Assembly (NCBI GenBank): GCA_965206315.1
Contig: OZ242210.1
Coordinates: 2,790,001 to 2,854,000, forward strand
Reading direction: 5' to 3'
Source: Bin16 sp965206315
Lineage (GTDB): Bacteria; Chloroflexota; Dehalococcoidia; Lucifugimonadales; Australimonadaceae
DNA: 64,000 nt
Below the pieces are notes generated by a model, which made no database searches, was not told where the DNA came from, and saw nothing but the letters and a program-made list of their open reading frames with translations. The translations under genes were made by a program, and so were the position numbers. Of the stretch, positions 1-6,756 are shown in pieces (within the stretch, counting starts at the first letter, position 1; every line of letters starts with the position of its first letter).

Positions 1-2
1 GG

Positions 3-161
3 CTCACCAACCTCGGCCTGCCGACCTACTTCGGTACGCGCAACCCGCTCACGTTCATGGAGCTGCAGGACGTGCAGGAGCTCTCCAACTTCTTCGAGCG
101 CCGCGTCTCTGCCTACCAAGTCGCCGTCACCGGCCAGGTCGCCTTCAACGAAGAGTTTTAG
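3..161 (+). CDS. Ribonucleotide reductase class I beta subunit, C-terminal end (partial)
   Basis: Only the last 52 residues lie in the window; the 5' part is off the left edge. The tail contains the FFERRVSAYQ segment, matching the (T)NFFERRVxEYQ region near the C-terminus of class Ia/Ib RNR small subunits, followed by a short acidic end and TAG. In this family the subunit carries the metal cofactor that generates the radical used by the large subunit to make deoxyribonucleotides, and the C-terminal tail docks onto the large subunit. The catalytic residues are not visible here, so NrdB versus NrdF cannot be decided. Confidence 0.75.
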   Translation, partial: LTNLGLPTYFGTRNPLTFMELQDVQELSNFFERRVSAYQVAVTGQVAFNEEF

Positions 162-162
162 A

Positions 163-175
163 CCGGGCACCCCGG
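163..175. terminator. Short GC hairpin between convergent genes
   Basis: CCGGG-CAC-CCCGG directly after the RNR stop codon, between convergent genes. It has no T-run, so it is at most a weak terminator. Confidence 0.25.
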
Positions 176-208
176 TAACCAGTCAGCGGTAGTGAGGTGT
201 CCTGGTCC

Positions 209-1567
209 TCACTCGAGGTCCACGAGCCCGTCAGCGTCGCCAACACCGCTCTCGACCGCCGCCTTGCCGACGGCGTACGCGACCCTGCGATGCACCTCCG
301 GGTCGAGCGCGGTGGGGCTGAGGTCGCCGTGGGGAGTCGCTTCCATGAGCGCCTCGCCCGCCGCGAGGAGCATCGAGCGGTTGATCTCGCTGGCCTGCGT
401 GCTGAGCGCGCCGCGCCAGATGCCGGGGTAGCCCAGCAGGTTATTCACCGTCGTGCCGTCAGCGGCGAGCGCCGCTCCCGCCTCGATCGCCTGCGAGGGG
501 CGTATCTCCGGGTCCGGGTTGGAGAGGGCGAACACTACCTGCCCGCTGCGCACGGCTTCCGGCGCGATGAGGCCCGGCACGCCCGTCGTCGATATCACCA
601 CGTCTGCCGTCGCCATAATCTCGTCCAGCGACGCCACGCGTCCGCCGTTCTGCTCGTGCCGGCTGATGGCGTCCTCATTCACGTCCGCGCCCAGCACCGG
701 CCTGCCGGTGGCGTGCATCAGGAGCGACGCCACCGACTGCCCTGCCGCGCCGAGGCCCACCTGCCCTACCGTCACGTCGGAGAGCCGCCTGCCGGTCGTC
801 CGCATGGCGCTCATCAGAGCGCCGAGCACGACCGCGGCGGTACCGTCCTGGTCGTCCTGCATCACCGGGATGCTCAGCCGCTCGCGCAGCTTCGCCACGA
901 TATCGAAGCAGGCGGGCGCGGCGACGTCCTCCACGTGGATGCCGCTGTACGTCGGCGCGACCCGCACGACGGCCTCGACGAACTCGTCGGCGTTCGATGC
1001 CTCGATGAGCAGCGGCGCGCCGTTCACCCCCGCGAACTGCTGCAGGAGAGCGGCCTTGCCCTCCATGACCGGCATCGCGGGCGCGAGTCCGATGCGACCG
1101 AGGCCCAGCACTGCCGTGCCGTCCGTCACGATGGCGACCGTGCTGCCGATGGACGTGAAGCGCCGCGCCAGGCTCGGCTGCGCGTGGATGGCGCGGCATA
1201 TCTCCGCCACGCCCGGCGTGTAGACCTTCCGCAGCATCGCGATGTCCGCGACCGGCTGGCGGCTCACGATCGCGATCTTGCCGCCCTGGTGCAGGTCCAT
1301 CACCTCGTCCCGAGTCTCGGTGACACGCACGCCCTTCACCTGCCCCACCGCGCGCAGCACCTCCAGCAGGTGCATCTCGTCCTCAACGTGCACGTCGATG
1401 TCGCGGAGCACGTAGCTCTGGCTGAGGTGCACGGTCTGGATGTTGCCGATGTTCGCGCCCGCGCTGCCGATGGCCGATGCAAGCGCGCCCAGCACGCCGG
1501 GGATGTTCTCGTTGCGCACCTGCACGGTGCGGATCAGGCCGTAGTTCGTCGTGTTCGTCGCGATCAC
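209..1567 (-). CDS. NAD(P)-dependent malic enzyme with N-terminal ACT domain
   Basis: A 452-aa protein expected to decarboxylate malate to pyruvate with NAD(P). Residues about 10-80 form an ACT-type regulatory domain (NIPGVLGALASAIG...ANIGNIQ), fused to a short bacterial malic enzyme core. The core shows the RKVYTPGVAEICRAI segment holding the catalytic Tyr region, the metal-site QDDQDGTA stretch, a Rossmann motif VGQVGLGAAGQS, and SNPDPE and NNLLGYPGIWRGAL near the end. ACT-malic enzymes of this architecture are known in Firmicutes and Chloroflexi, where the ACT domain is presumed to bind an allosteric effector. It converges with the RNR gene and diverges from the alpha/beta hydrolase. Confidence 0.93.
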   Translation of the reverse strand: MIATNTTNYGLIRTVQVRNENIPGVLGALASAIGSAGANIGNIQTVHLSQSYVLRDIDVHVEDEMHLLEVLRAVGQVKGVRVTETRDEVMDLHQGGKIAIVSRQPVADIAMLRKVYTPGVAEICRAIHAQPSLARRFTSIGSTVAIVTDGTAVLGLGRIGLAPAMPVMEGKAALLQQFAGVNGAPLLIEASNADEFVEAVVRVAPTYSGIHVEDVAAPACFDIVAKLRERLSIPVMQDDQDGTAAVVLGALMSAMRTTGRRLSDVTVGQVGLGAAGQSVASLLMHATGRPVLGADVNEDAISRHEQNGGRVASLDEIMATADVVISTTGVPGLIAPEAVRSGQVVFALSNPDPEIRPSQAIEAGAALAADGTTVNNLLGYPGIWRGALSTQASEINRSMLLAAGEALMEATPHGDLSPTALDPEVHRRVAYAVGKAAVESGVGDADGLVDLE

Positions 1568-1619
1568 GATGCGCCTCCTGGTGTCCGGGGGGGAGAAAGC
1601 CAGTATCGCACCGACGCGC

Positions 1620-1625
1620 TAGAAT
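1620..1625 (+). promoter_or_regulatory. Candidate -10 (TAGAAT) for the alpha/beta hydrolase
   Basis: TAGAAT lies 32 bp before the hydrolase ATG in the 90-bp divergent gap with the malic enzyme. No convincing -35 is visible. Confidence 0.3.
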
Positions 1626-1657
1626 CGCTGCCACCTACGGATGCACGGAGTTGCGCG

Positions 1658-2530
1658 ATGCCGAACGTTACGGTCGACGGAGCAGCCATCGAGTACGCGG
1701 AGGCGGGCAGCGGGCTGCCCCTTGTCTTCTGCCACGAGTTCGCGGGCAGCATGGAGAGCTGGGAGCAGCAGGTGAACTACTTCTCCCGCCGCTACCGCAC
1801 AGTGACCTACAACGCGAAGGGTTACCCGCCCTCCGAGGTCCCGGCGAACTGGGAGGAGTACACGTGGGACCACCAGGTGGCCGTGCTGCTGGGGCTGCTC
1901 GACGCTCTGGGCATCGAGCGGGCGCACGTCTGCGGGCTGTCGATGGGCGCGTACACGGCGGTGCAGTTCATGCTCGCACACCCGGAGCGCTGCCTGAGCG
2001 TCGTCGCTGCAGGCGTCGGCACCGGCAGCGACGACCCGGCGTCGTTCCTGACCGAGTCCGAGGAGCGCGCGGGGCTGCTGGAGGCGAACGGCATGGCGGG
2101 CATGGAAGCGTACCTCTCCGGCTCGACGCGCATCCGCTTCCGTGAGAAGGACCCCGCGGGCTGGGAGCGGTTCGCCGCGCTCTTCCGCGCGCACTCGGCC
2201 ACCGGCTCCGCCAACACGCTGCGCGGCTTCCAAGGAAGACGTCCGAGCCTCTACACGCGCGAGGCCGACCTGGCAGCGCTCGACGTGCCGCTGCTCATCG
2301 TCTGCGGCGACGAGGACGACCCGTGCGTCGGGCCGTCGCTCTTCCTGAACCGCACAGTGCCCAACTCCGGGCTCGCGATGCTGCCCCACACAGGGCACGC
2401 CTGCAACCTGGAGGAGCCTGCCGCGTTCAACGCAGCCGTCGCCGAGTTCCTCGCGCAGGCAGAGGCCGGGAAGTGGGGACCGCGCCCCGAGGACAGCGGC
2501 GACAACTGGGCCGCATCCCCCGCCCGCTGA
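1658..2530 (+). CDS. Alpha/beta hydrolase
   Basis: A 290-aa alpha/beta-hydrolase fold protein. The nucleophile elbow GLSMG (Ser95) is clear, as are HEFAG for the oxyanion-hole region, VCGDEDDPC for the acid and PHTGHACNLEEP for the catalytic His. Start chosen at the ATG where homology to the fold begins; the frame is open far upstream, but only as antisense to the malic enzyme. The substrate cannot be predicted. No signal peptide, so cytoplasmic. Monocistronic, followed by a palindromic repeat. Confidence 0.85.
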   Translation: MPNVTVDGAAIEYAEAGSGLPLVFCHEFAGSMESWEQQVNYFSRRYRTVTYNAKGYPPSEVPANWEEYTWDHQVAVLLGLLDALGIERAHVCGLSMGAYTAVQFMLAHPERCLSVVAAGVGTGSDDPASFLTESEERAGLLEANGMAGMEAYLSGSTRIRFREKDPAGWERFAALFRAHSATGSANTLRGFQGRRPSLYTREADLAALDVPLLIVCGDEDDPCVGPSLFLNRTVPNSGLAMLPHTGHACNLEEPAAFNAAVAEFLAQAEAGKWGPRPEDSGDNWAASPAR

Positions 2531-2535
2531 TGATC

Positions 2536-2572
2536 CCTTCCCCCTCGATGGGGGAAGGTTAGGATGGGGGTG
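2536..2572. repeat. Dispersed palindromic repeat, family A, copy 1
   Basis: Perfect 9-bp hairpin CCTTCCCCC-tcgat-GGGGGAAGG followed by a G-rich tail (TTAGGATGGGGG). The same unit with its tail recurs at 41178-41214. Lies between the convergent hydrolase and RidA-like genes and may also act as a bidirectional terminator. Confidence 0.6.
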
Positions 2573-2580
2573 GCTGCCCG

Positions 2581-2979
2581 TTAGTCGTCGAGGACCGCGA
2601 ACGCCTCGATCTCGATAAGGTACTCCGGCTGGGCGAGAGCGCGCACGATGACCATCGAGCTCGCGGGCGTCGGCGCGTCGCCCCAGCACTCGTTCTGCGC
2701 GGCGCGCGCCGCCGGAAGGTAGGCCTCCGACGTGACGAAGATGGTCACCTTGACGATGTTCGCGAACGTCCCGCCGACCGATTCGATGGCGGTGCGCAGG
2801 TTCTCGTAGACCTGCCGGCACTGCGCAGGCGCGCTGTCGAGGCCGATCACCTTGCCGTCCGGCCCGCGCGACGTCTGCCCCGCTATCCAGACGAGGTTCC
2901 CCCACCGCACGACGTGGGAGTAGCGGCCTCCCGGCGGCGGCGCAAGGCCCTCCGGGTTCGTTCGTTCGATGTCAGGCAT
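2581..2979 (-). CDS. RidA/YjgF/Rid-family protein lacking the catalytic Arg
   Basis: A 132-aa protein of the Rid superfamily (YjgF/YER057c/UK114), with GNLVWIAGQT near the start and EYLIEIEAFAVLDD at the end. True RidA enzymes deaminate reactive enamines using an Arg in a PxR(S/T) motif. Here the equivalent stretch reads PASSMVIV, so that Arg is absent and the protein is more likely one of the Rid groups without proven deaminase activity. Its ATG lies within the last codons of the upstream HEPN gene (8-nt overlap), so it is probably translationally coupled as the last gene of the operon. Confidence 0.85.
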   Translation of the reverse strand: MPDIERTNPEGLAPPPGGRYSHVVRWGNLVWIAGQTSRGPDGKVIGLDSAPAQCRQVYENLRTAIESVGGTFANIVKVTIFVTSEAYLPAARAAQNECWGDAPTPASSMVIVRALAQPEYLIEIEAFAVLDD

Positions 2980-3691
2980 CGTTGTTCCTCCATGTCTGAT
3001 TCGTGGGAGGGTAGTACGGCCTCCCCCAGTCGAGGTCAGGATTATCCAGCACACGGTTGGCCAGCAGCGGGACCAGAGAGGCTGCGAACCGCCTGCCCAT
3101 TGCAACCTCCACCCTGTTGATCGAACTCCCCCAGGTTGCTCCTCCGTGCAACAGTTGGTTACGCAGGACATACAAGCGATCGAAGACGAGACACAGCACT
3201 TCCCTCGTGTTCTTCCACTGCAGAGCGTTGTCCAGCCGCTGCGCATCCTCGCGCAGCGCGTGCTGCCACCCTGCGCTGTGCCAGTAAGGCGCAAGGACGT
3301 ACCTGTCATTGACCAGCGCGCGTATCTCTTCTTCTCCCAGCGCCTCGTCAAGTTCACGGTAAAGCACGAGCGGGCCAGTGGCCGCGATCCTCTCGATGCA
3401 GCGTCGATAAATCATCCTCTCGGTCTCTTCGAGTTTGATCAGTCCGGTGTCGTCGCCGTACAGCGCATTGAAAGCGACCCAATAGCAGACGAACGCCGTG
3501 TCGTCGTCGCGGCCTTCCTGTGCCGCACTCGTGATCCAACTCGTGACGCGGCGCAGGCGCAGCATCAGGGGATCGTCTCTATGGCGCGGGTCGCGTTCCG
3601 CAGCCAACGTATCGAACTTCTCACGCAGCGCGTCGGCACGCTGCGCTTCTGTCATCTGCTTCCAGTCCACCACGATGTGCGCGCCGCTCAC
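2972..3691 (-). CDS. HEPN-domain protein, hypothetical (Rx4H motif)
   Basis: A 239-aa protein starting at a GTG that overlaps the TGA of the SDR (GTGA). Two features point to the HEPN superfamily: the helix FVCYWVAFNALYG at 67-79, resembling the WxAFNxxY signature of HEPN families, and R177-N-Q-L-L-H182, the Rx4-6H motif that in active HEPN proteins forms the RNase site. Between them are Arg/Glu-rich helices; the C-terminus is Pro/Asn-rich. HEPN RNases usually act in toxin-antitoxin, abortive-infection or CRISPR systems, but no MNT nucleotidyltransferase or other partner is adjacent. The gene sits instead between an SDR and a RidA-like protein. Domain call is by motif only. Confidence 0.65.
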   Translation of the reverse strand: MSGAHIVVDWKQMTEAQRADALREKFDTLAAERDPRHRDDPLMLRLRRVTSWITSAAQEGRDDDTAFVCYWVAFNALYGDDTGLIKLEETERMIYRRCIERIAATGPLVLYRELDEALGEEEIRALVNDRYVLAPYWHSAGWQHALREDAQRLDNALQWKNTREVLCLVFDRLYVLRNQLLHGGATWGSSINRVEVAMGRRFAASLVPLLANRVLDNPDLDWGRPYYPPTNQTWRNNDA

Positions 3692-4374
3692 GCCTTGTAG
3701 TAGACCGGCACCGCAGCACCGGAGACGGCACGCGACTCCTCGGACGCGAGGAAGAGCAGCACGTTCGCCAGGTCGTCGGGCTGCACCCACCGTTCCGCCT
3801 TCGCGTCCGGCATCGCCTCGCGGTTCGCGGGTGTGTCGATGATGCTCGGCAGCACCGCGTTCACCGTGATGTCGTACGCCTTCACCTCCGCCGCGACCGA
3901 CTGCGTGAGCAGGATGACGCCGCCCTTGCTCACCGAGTAGTGCGCGACCATCGGGTCGCCGTGCAGGCCGCTGCGCGCCGCGATGCTCACGATACGCCCG
4001 TAGCCCTGCGCCTTCATGTACGGCAAGACGTTCTTGATGGTGAGGAACGCGGACTTGAGGTTCAGTTGCAGCAGGCCGTCCCAGTCCGATTCGTCCATCT
4101 CTTCGACAGATGGCCCGAACCGGAATCCGCCCGCGATGTTCACGAGCACGTGCGGCCCGCCGTATTCCGACGCGACACGCTCGAACAGCCCGCGAACCGA
4201 CGCCTCGTCGAGCACGTCGGTCTCGTGGTAGGCGACCGCGCCTGCCTCGTCGGATGGCGGCGCCATGTCAGCAACGACCACCTGCGCTCCGGCCTCCGCG
4301 AACCTGCGCGAGGCCACGCGTCCCACCGCGCCGCTGCCGCCCGTCACCACCACCGTCTTGCCTGCGAAACTCAT
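3688..4374 (-). CDS. Short-chain dehydrogenase/reductase (SDR)
   Basis: A 228-aa classical SDR with the cofactor motif TGGSGAVG near residue 12, NIAGG in the fourth strand and the catalytic HYSVSKG (Tyr-x3-Lys). The acidic ADMAP end of strand 2 suggests NAD preference. Start is the ATG overlapping the TGA of the preceding GlcG-like gene (ATGA); its own TGA overlaps the GTG of the HEPN gene. The substrate is unknown; SDRs of this size typically oxidise alcohols or reduce ketones. Confidence 0.9.
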   Translation of the reverse strand: MSFAGKTVVVTGGSGAVGRVASRRFAEAGAQVVVADMAPPSDEAGAVAYHETDVLDEASVRGLFERVASEYGGPHVLVNIAGGFRFGPSVEEMDESDWDGLLQLNLKSAFLTIKNVLPYMKAQGYGRIVSIAARSGLHGDPMVAHYSVSKGGVILLTQSVAAEVKAYDITVNAVLPSIIDTPANREAMPDAKAERWVQPDDLANVLLFLASEESRAVSGAAVPVYYKA

Positions 4375-4808
4375 GCTTGCTCCTGGATGAGACGGCCGAT
4401 GAACGCCTTGCCCGCCTGCACGATCTCCTCGTCTTCCTCGGCGGTGCGCCCGCTGACGCCGAGCCCGCCGAGTATCGTGCCGTCCGGCGCGACGACCACC
4501 GCGCCGCCCCCTCCGATGGTGAAGCTCGGGTTGCCGAAGCCCGCCAGCCCCTGCGGCGACGCATTTGCCCGTTCCGCGAAATCGAGCGTGTCCGCCCGCA
4601 TGCAGGCCGACGTGTACGCCTTCTTGATGGCATTCTGACGCGCGAGCGCGGCGTTCACCCCGGCCTGTGCCGCGAAGCAGATCAGCTCGCCGCGGTCGTC
4701 CATCACGGCGATGGCGATGGGGCGCCCGCCCATCTCCTCGGCCTTCCGCAGCATCTCGGCGAGCGCCTGCCGCGACTCGGCGAACCCGAGTGTCTTGCGC
4801 GTCCTCAC
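4371..4808 (-). CDS. GlcG/HbpS-like (DUF336) protein, copy 2
   Basis: A 145-aa member of the heme-binding GlcG/HbpS family, with IAIAVMDDRGEL..., the QNAIKKAYTSA helix and the Gly-rich strand FTIGGGGAVVV followed by GLGVSG. Family members bind heme or small ligands and often accompany oxidoreductases. Starts at GTG overlapping the TGA of the first copy (GTGA). About the same length as its neighbour, with the same motif order, so the two are probably a tandem duplicate that has diverged. Confidence 0.82.
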   Translation of the reverse strand: MRTRKTLGFAESRQALAEMLRKAEEMGGRPIAIAVMDDRGELICFAAQAGVNAALARQNAIKKAYTSACMRADTLDFAERANASPQGLAGFGNPSFTIGGGGAVVVAPDGTILGGLGVSGRTAEEDEEIVQAGKAFIGRLIQEQA

Positions 4809-5233
4809 GACAGCCCTTCCTGCAGCGCCGCAAGCGCGACGCGGGCGAGGCGCTCATCGAGTTCGCGATCGAAACCCTGGACGCCGATAGCACCGATCAC
4901 GGCCCCCTGCTCTGCCGCACGCGCCACAACGCCGCCGTGTGCAGCACCCACGAACTGATCGTCGAACTCGGCGGCGCTCATCCCGCGCTGAGCACGCTCG
5001 ACGGCGAATGCCGTGAGGTCAGCGCCTACTCCCGACGCCGTGTACGCCTTCCGGATGGCGTGGCGCCGCTGGAATATCGGCGTGCCGTCCATGCGGGCAA
5101 ACGCGACGAGGTCGCCGTTGTCGTCGACAACAGCAACGGCGACCGGCCCTGCCCCCTCGGCGGACGCCGCGTCCAGTGCAGCGTCGACCGCGCGCAGCGC
5201 GTCCTCGACGTCCATCACCTGCCGGTCGTACAT
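4805..5233 (-). CDS. GlcG/HbpS-like (DUF336) protein, copy 1
   Basis: A 142-aa paralogue of the next gene (VAVAVVDDNGDLVAFARMDG, RRHAIRKAYTAS, AVIGAIGVQG), the first gene of a five-gene operon. All its junctions overlap: GlcG-GlcG by 4 nt, GlcG-SDR by 4 nt, SDR-HEPN by 4 nt and HEPN-RidA by 8 nt. Function is inferred only at family level (small alpha/beta protein; heme or cofactor binding in characterised members). Confidence 0.82.
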   Translation of the reverse strand: MYDRQVMDVEDALRAVDAALDAASAEGAGPVAVAVVDDNGDLVAFARMDGTPIFQRRHAIRKAYTASGVGADLTAFAVERAQRGMSAAEFDDQFVGAAHGGVVARAAEQGAVIGAIGVQGFDRELDERLARVALAALQEGLS

Positions 5234-5289
5234 CGCTCCTCCATCGGTTGTGGTGCCTGCGCAGTGTAGTCGAGGAACCGCTCAACGCA

Positions 5290-5318
5290 AGAGGAGCGCC
5301 CATGTGGGGCGCTCCTCT
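5290..5318. terminator. 12-bp hairpin downstream of tctC
   Basis: AGAGGAGCGCCC-atgtg-GGGCGCTCCTCT is a perfect 12-bp inverted repeat 28 bp beyond the stop of the TctC-like gene and before the GlcG operon. It has no clear T-run on the minus strand, but its position fits transcription termination or 3'-end protection. Confidence 0.6.
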
Positions 5319-5346
5319 GTTCCTACACCAGTTGCTTGCGGGAAGC

Positions 5347-6633
5347 CTATTGCGGGAAGAGGCCTCGGATGATGTCCAAGGTCTCGTCGGGCAGCCCCGC
5401 GAACGACTCCACCTGCGCCTGGTACTGATCACCCGTCCGCAGACCGACGTCGTAGCGGCGGGACTTCATGTCCGCCACGAACTCGTCGCTCGACACGACG
5501 CGTTCGAACGCGGCGCGCATCTCATTCACGATATTGCTCGGAGTCTGCGACGGCATAGCGTAGATGCGGCTGGATGCCGCCGCGTTCATCAACGCGTCGA
5601 AGGCGTTCAGGTAGTCTTCACCCGCGCCAAGACGCTCTTCTGCAATCTCGCTGATGGACTTGACCCACTCATACTTGCCCTCTGCCTTGCCGGCCTTGAT
5701 CCACTCCGGCTCCATGATCGTGTAGAAGAGTGGTGTCGCGTAGCCCTCGGCCCACTCGGGGTTTTGGGCAACCTGCGAGTCGCGGCAGGTGGGGGTTATG
5801 TCGATCTCGCGCCGGTTGAAGGCTGCGTCCATGTCGGACGTGCCCGTGTAGCCGAACACGCGCTCGAATGGGAAGCCGACCTGCACGGCCCACTCGGAGG
5901 AGGTCGCATACGTGTCCACCCGGCCGATCTGGCCGAGGGTGTAGTTGCCCGCGAGGTACTCGTCCAGGTTCATCGCAAGATCCGAGCGGATGCACCAGGT
6001 CTGGTCGCTGGGCGTGTAGTCCGGAGCGCCGAGGTAGACGAGGTCGTTCGCCGCGTCGAACTCGGACACCCCACCGAGGATGGACTGTTGGATGAGGGTG
6101 GAGATGACTACGACGATGTCCACCTGGTTGTCCCGGTAGTCCTTGTCGATAACGGAACGGACTGCAACGAGGGTGTTGGCGCCGGGCTTGTTGCTCACGA
6201 AGACGTTGGGGTTGCCCCTGAGCTCGTCCGAAAGGTGGTGTGCAAAGATGCGGGCGAAGGTGTCGAATCCGCCGCCGGGCGCGTAGCCGACGGTGATCTG
6301 CACCGTCTTGCCACCGAAGTCCACCTGCTCCTCGACCGGGATCGGCGTCGGCGTCGGCCGTGGGGTCGGTGTGGGGTCCGCCGTCTCCGTCATCGCCTCA
6401 GGCGTAGGAGTCGCCTCGTCCTCCATCATGGCTTCAGGCGTTGGAGTCGGCTCCTCCGCCATCATGGCAGCAGTTGGAGTCGCGGTTGGCGCAGCAGGCT
6501 GGGCGGGAGTGTCCGGCTGCGGAGTCGGCGTGGGGTCCTCCTCGCCTCCGCAAGCCACCACGAGCATCGCCAGGACGGCTGCAAGCGCGAACAGGCCAAC
6601 TGCCCGCTTAGCTGTCATAAATGCAGTGCGCAT
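5347..6633 (-). CDS. tctC: TTT transporter substrate-binding lipoprotein (TctC-like)
   Basis: A 428-aa extracytoplasmic binding protein of the Bug/TctC family. It has a lipoprotein signal (hydrophobic run, then LVVAC with Cys28), an about 80-residue linker of repeated TPTPEAMM-type units, then the binding domain opening with GKTVQITVGYAPGGGFDTFAR, which carries the family's (Y/F)xPGGxxD motif. Start chosen at the ATG preceded by GAGGAGGACAG. It is the last gene of a minus-strand operon with a TctA-TctB fusion and a Rieske oxygenase. The ligand is likely a carboxylate; an aromatic acid is possible from context. Confidence 0.88.
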   Translation of the reverse strand: MRTAFMTAKRAVGLFALAAVLAMLVVACGGEEDPTPTPQPDTPAQPAAPTATPTAAMMAEEPTPTPEAMMEDEATPTPEAMTETADPTPTPRPTPTPIPVEEQVDFGGKTVQITVGYAPGGGFDTFARIFAHHLSDELRGNPNVFVSNKPGANTLVAVRSVIDKDYRDNQVDIVVVISTLIQQSILGGVSEFDAANDLVYLGAPDYTPSDQTWCIRSDLAMNLDEYLAGNYTLGQIGRVDTYATSSEWAVQVGFPFERVFGYTGTSDMDAAFNRREIDITPTCRDSQVAQNPEWAEGYATPLFYTIMEPEWIKAGKAEGKYEWVKSISEIAEERLGAGEDYLNAFDALMNAAASSRIYAMPSQTPSNIVNEMRAAFERVVSSDEFVADMKSRRYDVGLRTGDQYQAQVESFAGLPDETLDIIRGLFPQ

Positions 6634-6756
6634 CTGTCCTCCTCGGAACGCTGATTCTTCCTGCGTCACGCATACGCGCGTTGGCAAAAGATGCTAACAC
6701 GGCGCATGCCTTCCGTCTACGCGCAGCCCTCAACCGAAGAGTGGGTCAAAGAACGG

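Noticed and set aside
197..1657. Long open frame upstream of and in frame with the alpha/beta hydrolase
   Set aside because: Arg/His/Ala-rich, antisense to the malic enzyme, and the hydrolase fold begins only at the ATG at 1658.
5176..6654. 492-aa plus-strand frame opposite TctC
   Set aside because: Low-complexity Val/Arg/His translation created by the repetitive linker of the lipoprotein on the other strand.
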